Positions 6,979 to 12,668 of a stretch of DNA of 12,668 bases are shown here, piece by piece; position 1 is the first letter of the stretch, and every line of letters begins with the position of its first letter. The translations under genes were made by a program, and so were the position numbers. The notes beneath the pieces were generated by a model. The model ran no database searches. It was given only the letters and a program-made list of their open reading frames with translations, and was not told the origin of the DNA. This DNA is from Mariprofundaceae bacterium (GTDB taxonomy: Bacteria; Pseudomonadota; Zetaproteobacteria; Mariprofundales; Mariprofundaceae). The stretch is from contig JALVTX010000021.1 in the NCBI GenBank assembly GCA_027035825.1, positions 1 to 12,668 on the forward strand, given 5' to 3'.

Positions 6979-7502
6979 GCGCCAGCCTCGCGCCGCCTCT
7001 TCTGCTTGCGCAGCCGCTTCTTGAGCAGTTTCTGCTTCACGGGCGGCAACAGGTCGATGAACAGCCGGCCGTCCAGGTGATCGAACTCGTGCTGCAACGC
7101 CACGGCCTGGAAGTCCTCGAAGTCGGCCGTGTGCACCGCGCCCTCGGCATCCTGCCAGCGCAGGGTGATGCGCGCGGCGCGCTTCACGTGCTCGAAGACG
7201 CCGGGCACCGAAAGGCACCCCTCCTCGAACTCCGTCTCGCCCTCGCGGCTCAAGATCTCGGGATTGATCCAGACGTGCAAATCGCGCACGCCCTCCTCGT
7301 CGCGCCAGCGAGTGTCGGTCACGGCCACGCGCAGCGGCACCCCAAGCTGCGTCGCCGCAAGCCCCACGCCGGGCGCGTCGTACATCGTATCGGCCAGGTC
7401 CTGGATGAGCTGTTGCACCTCGGGCGCGGCCGGATCGGCCACGGGCTCGGCGCGTTCGCGCAAACGGGGGTCGGGATAGGTCAAAATCTCTCGCACGGCC
7501 AT
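6975..7502 (-). CDS. def: Peptide deformylase
   Basis: Def removes the formyl group from the N-terminal methionine of nascent proteins. It is a metal-dependent hydrolase acting at the ribosome exit. The 175-aa product carries the three family motifs: GVGLAATQ (residues 45-52), EGCLS with the metal-ligand Cys96, and QHEFDH with metal ligands His138 and His142 and catalytic Glu139. The C-terminus is strongly basic (KQKLLKKRLRKQKRRREAGA), consistent with the ribosome-binding tail known for some deformylases. ATG 7502 starts 58 bases after the priA stop, the largest gap in the minus-strand run; I see no convincing Shine-Dalgarno site there. It overlaps fmt by 4 bases, matching the enzymes' paired roles in the formyl-methionine cycle. 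Confidence 0.97.
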   Translation of the reverse strand: MAVREILTYPDPRLRERAEPVADPAAPEVQQLIQDLADTMYDAPGVGLAATQLGVPLRVAVTDTRWRDEEGVRDLHVWINPEILSREGETEFEEGCLSVPGVFEHVKRAARITLRWQDAEGAVHTADFEDFQAVALQHEFDHLDGRLFIDLLPPVKQKLLKKRLRKQKRRREAGA

Positions 7503-7560
7503 GCGCCGATGCTAGGGCATCTCTTGGTGGCCCGCCATCGCAGGGCGCGTCAAGCTGCGC

Positions 7561-9705
7561 CTACATCATGTCCATCGGGTCGACGTCCACCCGCACGCGC
7601 ACGCCGGGCGGCGGCGAAAAACGCGCCAATAGCGGCGCCAGCGCCCACGGCAGATGCTTGCGCGTGGCGTCCCGCAACACCATCTCCACCCGCCAGCGCG
7701 AAGCCAGCCGCTCGATGGCGCAGGGCATCGGCGACATGCAGCGCACCGCCTCCGGCAAATGGGCCGTCAGCCCCTCGTGCAGCGTTCGCGCCGCCGCCAT
7801 CGCCCGCTCGGCGCGCGTGGCCGAGCAGACGATGCGAACCCACCGCGCCCAAGGCGGGAATCCCAACGCCCGGCGCAGTGCAAGCTCGGCATCAAGCGTT
7901 TCCTCGGCATTGGCGTCGCCGATGCGTTGCAGCCACTCGGCCTCGGGATTGCGCGTCTGCACCAGGATGCGTCCCGGCGCGTCGCCGCGGCCGGTGCGGC
8001 CAATCACCTGCGTGATCTGCTGCCACCAGCGCTCGCCGGCGCGGAAATCCGGCAAGCCCAGGCCCAGATCGGCATTGACCACGCCCACCAGCGTCACGTT
8101 CGGGAAGTGATGGCCCTTGACCAGCATCTGGGTGCCGACGAGGCAATCCACCCGCCCGGCCGCGAAATCATCCAGGATTCGCAGCAGGCGCCTGGCGCTC
8201 GCGGCGGCGTCGCGATCCAGCCGCGCCACGCGCAAGTCCGGCAGGCGCGCGGCCAGCTCCTCCATCACCCGCTCCGTGCCTTCGCCCAGGGGGAGCAGCG
8301 CCGGCTCGCCGCACGAGGGGCAGGCGGCGGGCGCTGGCTGAACAAAGCCGCAGGCATGGCAGCGCAACTGCCGCCTTCGGCGATGCAGCGTGAGCCGGAT
8401 GGCGCAGGCCGGGCACTCCGGCGCCTCGCCGCAGGCGCCGCACATCAGCGCCGGCGCATAACCGCGCCGGTTCAGATACAGGATGGACTGCCGCCCAGCC
8501 TCCCGCGTTTCTTCCAGCGCCGTCACGAGCGGCTCGGAGAGCGCGCCCTCGCGGCCCCGCATGTCCACCACCTCGATGGCCGGGGGCGGATGCGGCGCGA
8601 TGCGCTCGGGCAACGACAACAGCCGGTAGCGCCCCTCGCGGGCGTGCCGCCAGCTCTCCAGGCTCGGCGTGGCGCTGCCCATGATGACAGGAATTTCGAG
8701 CTCCTGCGCCAGCAGCAGCGCCATGTCGCGGGCATGGTAGGCCATGCCCTCCTGCTGCTTGAAGGAATGATCGTGCTCCTCGTCCACGACGATAAGCGAA
8801 AGCCTGGGAAGCGGCAAAAACAGCGCCGAGCGCGTGCCGATGAGTACGTCCAGCTCCGCCAGCCTCGCGCGCACGGCCAGGCGCTCGCCATCGGAAAGCC
8901 CCGAATGCCAGACGGCCACCCGTGCGAACCTGCGCGTCAGCCGCGACAGCCATTGCGGCGTCAGGCCGATCTCCGGGATCAGGATCAGCGCCTGCCCGCC
9001 GGCGGCCACGCGCCGCTCGGCCTCGCGCAAATAGACCTCGGTCTTGCCCGATCCGGTGCAGCCGAAGAGCAGGAACGGCGCGAACCCTTCCGCCGTTGCC
9101 AGCGCATCGAGGCAGCGTTGCTGCGCCCTGGTCAGCCGGGCCGGCGTTTGTTCTTCGACACCCGGCGCGGCGGGCGGCTCCGGGGAGGGAAAGTCCGTCT
9201 CCGGCTCAATCCACCCGGCGCGCGCGGCGCGGTGCAACCGCCGGTAAAACCCCGCCACGGGCAGCTTGCGCCCCAGCGCCCGCGTCGAAAGGCCCTGACG
9301 CTTGCCGAATGCCGCGGCCAGCAGCTCATCGCCCGCCGCCAGCGACGCGCCATCGCGCACCCGCCAGCGCCTCGCCGCCTCGGCCGCCCAAGCCGTGGCC
9401 GTCTCGGCCCATTCCCCGGGCGCGGCCAGCCAATAACGGCCGGCGCGCGCCAGCCAGCGCATCCGCGCGGCGTCGAACAGCGGCGCCTCGTCCACCGCAT
9501 CCAGCACTGCCTTGCACTCGCCCGGCGGCGGCGCTTCGGCCCGGCCAAGCACCAGCCCCTGCCGTCGGCCGCGGCCGAAGGGCGCGATGACGCGCACCCC
9601 GGGCCGGGGCTCGCCCCAGCTTGCCGGCCACCGGTAGGTGAAGGTCTGGCGCAGCGGCGCAAACACCGCCGCCTCGATCAGGATGTCGTCATCTTCTCTA
9701 TGCAA
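7561..9705 (-). CDS. priA: Primosomal protein N' (replication restart helicase PriA)
   Basis: PriA is a superfamily 2 3'-to-5' helicase that recognises stalled forks and loads the replisome. The 714-aa product begins with a 3'-DNA-binding domain (FAPLRQTFTY), followed by Walker A GCTGSGKT (215-222), DEEH (308-311), SATPS (344-348), and eight Cys in pairs (422/425, 431/434, 449/452, 462/465) forming the two zinc sites inserted in the helicase core. The later helicase motif reads TQVIGRTGRG where many PriA proteins have QVAGRAGRG. The start is unusual: TTG 9705 follows directly on the TGA of the upstream dehydratase gene, in the same frame, with no good Shine-Dalgarno site. No ATG exists before the conserved domain; the GTG at residue 14 would cut its first strand. 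Reinitiation after the upstream stop is inferred. Confidence 0.95.
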   Translation of the reverse strand: MHREDDDILIEAAVFAPLRQTFTYRWPASWGEPRPGVRVIAPFGRGRRQGLVLGRAEAPPPGECKAVLDAVDEAPLFDAARMRWLARAGRYWLAAPGEWAETATAWAAEAARRWRVRDGASLAAGDELLAAAFGKRQGLSTRALGRKLPVAGFYRRLHRAARAGWIEPETDFPSPEPPAAPGVEEQTPARLTRAQQRCLDALATAEGFAPFLLFGCTGSGKTEVYLREAERRVAAGGQALILIPEIGLTPQWLSRLTRRFARVAVWHSGLSDGERLAVRARLAELDVLIGTRSALFLPLPRLSLIVVDEEHDHSFKQQEGMAYHARDMALLLAQELEIPVIMGSATPSLESWRHAREGRYRLLSLPERIAPHPPPAIEVVDMRGREGALSEPLVTALEETREAGRQSILYLNRRGYAPALMCGACGEAPECPACAIRLTLHRRRRQLRCHACGFVQPAPAACPSCGEPALLPLGEGTERVMEELAARLPDLRVARLDRDAAASARRLLRILDDFAAGRVDCLVGTQMLVKGHHFPNVTLVGVVNADLGLGLPDFRAGERWWQQITQVIGRTGRGDAPGRILVQTRNPEAEWLQRIGDANAEETLDAELALRRALGFPPWARWVRIVCSATRAERAMAAARTLHEGLTAHLPEAVRCMSPMPCAIERLASRWRVEMVLRDATRKHLPWALAPLLARFSPPPGVRVRVDVDPMDMM

Positions 9706-11595
9706 TCAGTGAATCGACGAGCCGGCGGCCGGCTGCTCGGGCATGGCCGACGCGGTCTGGGTTGCCGCGGCGGAAAACTCCGGCACGATCCGGCGCAGCG
9801 CCTCGCGCACCATGTCCACGTCACGACGGGCGCAGGCCTCGGCCAGATCGGCCAGCCGGTCGTTCAGCTCCCGCCACGGAACGCTGCGCGCGCCCGCCAG
9901 GAGCAGCTTGGGATGCGCCGTGCCGCGCAGCTGCTCGGCCTCGTGGAACAGCTCCTCGTAGAGCTTCTCTCCCGGCCGCAGGCCGGTGAACGCGATGGCG
10001 ATGTCCACGTCCGGCTCCAGGCCCGACAGGCGAATCATCTGCCGAGCCAAGTCCACGATCTTCACCGGGTCGCCCATGTCCAGCACGAAGATCTCGCCGC
10101 CCTTGCCCATCGCGCCGGCTTGGAGAATCAGGCTCACGGCCTCGGGAATGGTCATGAAGTATCGCGTCATCTCCGGGTGCGTCACCGTCACCGGCCCGCC
10201 GGCCTCGATCTGCTCGCGGAACTTCGGCACCACCGAGCCGGCCGAGCCCAGCACGTTGCCAAAGCGGGTGGTGATGAAGGCCGTGCGCGGCGCGCGCGCA
10301 TCGAGATTCTGGCAGTAGAGCTCGGCCACGCGCTTGGTCGCCCCCATCACGTTGGCCGGGTTCACGGCCTTGTCGGTGCTGACCAGCACGAAGACGCGCG
10401 TTCCCGTCTCCACCGCCAGATCGGCCACGACGCGGGTGCCGAACACGTTGGTCTTGGCGCCCTCGGCCGGGTTTTCCTCCACCATCGGCACATGCTTGTA
10501 GGCCGCGGCATGGAACACGATCTCCGGCCGATGATGCTCAAACACCCATCGCATGCGTTCAGCATCGCGCACGTCGCCCAGCAGCGGCGCGCAGCTCTCC
10601 CCCAGTTGCGCCCGCATCTCCTGCTCGATCCGGTAGAGGTTGAACTCGCCATGATCCACCATCACCAGCCGCGCGGGCTTCAGGCGCCCGATCTGCCGGC
10701 ACAGCTCGGAACCGATGGAGCCGCCCGCGCCGGTCACCAGCACGCGCCGCCCCGCAACCAGCGCCGCGATGCCGTCCATGTCCAGCGACACCGGCTCGCG
10801 GCCCAGCAAATCCTCAATGGACACCTCGCGCAGTCGCGCCACCTCCACGCGGCCGTCCGCCAGCTCGGCCAGCGACGGCAACGTGCGGCAGGTGACGCCC
10901 AGCCGCTGGCAGGTCTCGACCACGCGGCGGATCACGGCGCTGGGCGCGCTGGGCATGGCCAGCAGCACCACGTCCACGGCCATCTCCGCCACGCGGCGCT
11001 CCAGCTCGGCCAGCGGCCCCAGCACGCGCAAGCCATGAATCTCCATGCCATGCCGCGCCGGGTCGTCGTCCAGCAGCCCCACCGGGCGGTAGCTCCGGCT
11101 CTTGAGCAAATCGCGCAACAGCAGCTCGCCGGCGCGCCCGGCCCCGATGATGAGCGCGCGCGGCCGATCCTCGCGCAAGTTCAGGCCGCGATCCTTCCAC
11201 CAGCGATAGACGAGCCGGGGGCCGGACAGGCCGAGGCTCAAGAGCAGCGGATAGAGCAGGAACACCGAGCGCGGCACGCCCTGCAGGCGCTGCGCCAGAA
11301 ACGCCGCCGCGAACGTAAGCCCCGCCCCCACGGCCACGCTCTTGACGATGCGGATGAGATCGGGAATGGAGGCGAACCGCCAGATGCCGCGATACAGGCC
11401 GAAGGCGTAAAACACCGCCACCTGCACCGGCAGCGCCACCGCCATCAGCGAGAGCAGCCCCGGTCGATAGGCATCCGGCACCGCGTCGAGGTTGAAGCGC
11501 AGCCAGTAGGCGAGCATCAGCGCCAGCGGCACCCACGCCGCATCGTGCGCCAGCGCCAGCCAGCGGCGCAGCCCTCCGAGGCTTGCGAGCCTCAT
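9706..11595 (-). CDS. Membrane-anchored UDP-sugar 4,6-dehydratase, CapD/WbpM/PglF-like
   Basis: This 629-aa protein matches the large, membrane-bound nucleotide-sugar dehydratases that convert UDP-GlcNAc or a related sugar to the 4-keto-6-deoxy form for O-antigen, capsule or glycoprotein glycans. Four hydrophobic segments lie at about 14-33, 44-68, 86-102 and 110-127. A first Rossmann-like domain follows (GAGRAGELLL from 151). The catalytic short-chain dehydrogenase domain has VTGAGGSIGSE (287-297) and VSTDKAVNPANVMGATKR (405-422), where the usual YxxxK is MxxxK (Met417, Lys421), as in WbpM, PglF and FlaA1. The ATG overlaps the rmlB stop as ATGA; an upstream ATG at 11622 would add nine residues and overlap rmlB more. 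The C-terminal 20 residues are Ala/Ser-rich. Its stop abuts the priA start. The exact sugar cannot be told from sequence alone. Confidence 0.92.
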   Translation of the reverse strand: MRLASLGGLRRWLALAHDAAWVPLALMLAYWLRFNLDAVPDAYRPGLLSLMAVALPVQVAVFYAFGLYRGIWRFASIPDLIRIVKSVAVGAGLTFAAAFLAQRLQGVPRSVFLLYPLLLSLGLSGPRLVYRWWKDRGLNLREDRPRALIIGAGRAGELLLRDLLKSRSYRPVGLLDDDPARHGMEIHGLRVLGPLAELERRVAEMAVDVVLLAMPSAPSAVIRRVVETCQRLGVTCRTLPSLAELADGRVEVARLREVSIEDLLGREPVSLDMDGIAALVAGRRVLVTGAGGSIGSELCRQIGRLKPARLVMVDHGEFNLYRIEQEMRAQLGESCAPLLGDVRDAERMRWVFEHHRPEIVFHAAAYKHVPMVEENPAEGAKTNVFGTRVVADLAVETGTRVFVLVSTDKAVNPANVMGATKRVAELYCQNLDARAPRTAFITTRFGNVLGSAGSVVPKFREQIEAGGPVTVTHPEMTRYFMTIPEAVSLILQAGAMGKGGEIFVLDMGDPVKIVDLARQMIRLSGLEPDVDIAIAFTGLRPGEKLYEELFHEAEQLRGTAHPKLLLAGARSVPWRELNDRLADLAEACARRDVDMVREALRRIVPEFSAAATQTASAMPEQPAAGSSIH

Positions 11596-12626
11596 GCCGC
11601 CACGCTCGCTTGTTCCGCCCATTGCGAAAGATACCAGTTCACGGTCTTCCGGATGCCGGTCTCGAAGGTTTCCGAAGGTTGCCAGCCAAGCTCATCATTC
11701 ATCTTCGAGGAATCAATCGCATAACGCCAATCGTGGCCGGGCCGGTCGGTCACGAACGTGATCAGCCGCTCGTGCGGCGCGCCCGCGGGCCGAAGATCGT
11801 CCATCAGCCGGCAGATCAGCCGCGCAATCTCGATGTTTGCCCACTCGTTGCAGCCGCCGATGTTGTACACCTCGCCGACCCTGCCGCGGCGGATCACCGC
11901 ATCGATGCCGGCACAATGATCGCGCACGTACAGCCAGTCGCGGATGTTCGTGCCATCACCATAGACCGGGATGGGCCGGCCCCCGAGGCAGGCGCGGATC
12001 ACCGTCGGGATGAACTTCTCCGCATGCTGGTAGGGGCCGTAGTTGTTCGAGCAGTTCGTCGTCGTCACCGGCAGGCCGTAGGTGTGATGCCACGCTCGCA
12101 CCAGGTGATCGGAGCCGGCCTTGGTGGCCGAATAGGGCGAGTTCGGGGCATACGGCGTCGCCTCGGTGAACGGCGGATCATCCGGCCCCAGCGTGCCGTA
12201 GACCTCGTCGGTCGAGATGTGGTGGAAGCGGCAGCGGGAGGCATCCCAGCCCTGCTCCTCCAGCCAGTAGTCTCGCGCTGCGTCCAGCAGCGCGTACGTG
12301 CCCGTGACGTTCGTGCGCACGAACACCTCCGGCCCAGCGATCGAGTTGTCCACGTGGCTTTCGGCGGCGAAATGCACGATGGCGTCGATCTCGTACTCGC
12401 GCAGCAGGCGCTCGACCAGTTCCCGGTCGCGGATGTCTCCCCGAACAAACGTATGCCGCGATGCGTCGGGCAAACCCTTGAGATTGTCCAGCGATCCCGC
12501 ATAGGTCAGCGCGTCCAGCGTCACGATGCGCACGTCCGGGTCGGTTTCCAGCAGGTGGCGCACGTAGTTGCAGCCGATGAAACCGGCGCCGCCGGTCACC
12601 AGCACGATCCTGGGCGCAAAGCTCAT
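11592..12626 (-). CDS. rfbB: dTDP-glucose 4,6-dehydratase
   Basis: RfbB (RmlB) dehydrates dTDP-glucose to dTDP-4-keto-6-deoxyglucose, the second step towards dTDP-rhamnose and other deoxysugars of surface polysaccharide. The 344-aa product has the NAD-binding TGGAGFIG (residues 11-18), DALTYAGSLDNL (38-49), the catalytic STDEVYG (138-144, with Asp140 and Glu141), YSATK (Tyr165, Lys169) and the family marker NCSNNYGPYQHAEKFIP (191-207). Length is near the family norm. The stop overlaps the next gene as ATGA, and the start overlaps the stop of the preceding rmlA in the same manner, so three sugar genes are tightly coupled. No rmlC or rmlD follows; they may lie beyond the window or elsewhere. 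Confidence 0.97.
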   Translation of the reverse strand: MSFAPRIVLVTGGAGFIGCNYVRHLLETDPDVRIVTLDALTYAGSLDNLKGLPDASRHTFVRGDIRDRELVERLLREYEIDAIVHFAAESHVDNSIAGPEVFVRTNVTGTYALLDAARDYWLEEQGWDASRCRFHHISTDEVYGTLGPDDPPFTEATPYAPNSPYSATKAGSDHLVRAWHHTYGLPVTTTNCSNNYGPYQHAEKFIPTVIRACLGGRPIPVYGDGTNIRDWLYVRDHCAGIDAVIRRGRVGEVYNIGGCNEWANIEIARLICRLMDDLRPAGAPHERLITFVTDRPGHDWRYAIDSSKMNDELGWQPSETFETGIRKTVNWYLSQWAEQASVAA

Positions 12627-12668
12627 TGGCCGGCCTCCAGCAGGCCGCGCAGGTAGGCGCCGTAGCCG
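12623..12668 (-). CDS. rfbA: Glucose-1-phosphate thymidylyltransferase, C-terminal end only (partial)
   Basis: The last 46 bases encode, on the minus strand, GYGAYLRGLLEAGQ followed by TGA, the stop overlapping the rfbB start as ATGA. The wording GYG-YL matches the usual C-terminus of RmlA/RfbA (typically NGYGQYL followed by a short Leu-rich end), and an rfbA neighbour directly before rfbB is expected, because RfbA makes dTDP-glucose, the substrate of RfbB. The rest of the gene lies outside the window, so the call rests on 14 residues plus context. Confidence 0.7.
   Translation of the reverse strand, partial: GYGAYLRGLLEAGQ

Noticed and set aside
6979..7218. Possible 80-residue N-terminal extension of Fmt in the open frame upstream of GTG 6978.
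   Set aside because: It lies wholly within def in another frame, is Arg/Ala-rich, and the GTG start already places the conserved RIVFAGTPAFA block at the normal family position.
7503..7560. TTGACG on the minus strand in the priA-def gap, considered as a -35 element of a def promoter.
   Set aside because: No -10-like hexamer is found 16-18 bases downstream.
9683..9692. ATG at 9692 on the minus strand directly after AGAGAAG, considered as the priA start.
   Set aside because: It is out of the priA frame and meets a TGA after four codons.
7654..11724. A very long open frame (1356 codons) on the plus strand opposite priA, the dehydratase and the end of rfbB.
   Set aside because: It is antisense to three clearly conserved genes and runs across their boundaries. 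Its product is rich in Arg, His, Gln, Ala and Pro with no recognisable domain, as expected from GC-rich codon bias on the opposite strand.

Overview
The window is a GC-rich, gene-dense bacterial chromosome segment made almost entirely of housekeeping genes. The layout trpS-scpA-scpB-rluB, the short 4-base gene overlaps and the presence of dTDP-sugar and O-antigen-type sugar genes point to a Gram-negative bacterium, most likely a proteobacterium and perhaps gamma- or beta-. This assignment is inferred from gene order and protein character; no rRNA is present to settle it. Non-ATG starts are common (TTG and GTG).

Layout. Bases 1-190 hold no gene; the first 100 are AT-rich (about 39% G+C) and then give way to GC-rich DNA. 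The plus-strand half (191-5971) runs trpS (TTG start, Fe-S type tryptophanyl-tRNA synthetase), scpA, scpB, rluB, an endonuclease III-superfamily DNA glycosylase resembling alkylpurine glycosylases, and uvrC. The first four are coupled by overlaps, one of which is an unusual 113-base overlap between scpB and rluB. The glycosylase has its own strong ribosome binding site after an 81-base gap and overlaps uvrC. A 65-base convergent gap (5972-6036) carries a small CACCARG repeat. The minus-strand half (read from 12668 down to 6037) runs rmlA (only the last 14 codons), rmlB, a membrane-anchored CapD/WbpM-like UDP-sugar 4,6-dehydratase, priA, def and fmt, again mostly with 4-base overlaps or no gap.

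Functionally, the plus-strand genes cover tRNA charging, chromosome condensation (the ScpAB partners of SMC), 23S rRNA pseudouridylation and two DNA-repair enzymes (base excision and nucleotide excision). The minus-strand genes join nucleotide-sugar synthesis for surface polysaccharide to replication restart (PriA) and the formyl-methionine cycle (Fmt adds, Def removes the formyl group). No mobile element, CRISPR array, RNA gene or clearly novel system was found. The points worth a second look are the charge-complementary scpB/rluB overlap, the TGA-TTG junction that places the dehydratase and priA in one frame, the Fe-S motif in TrpS, the lysine-less glycosylase and the odd pairing of polysaccharide genes with priA-def-fmt.
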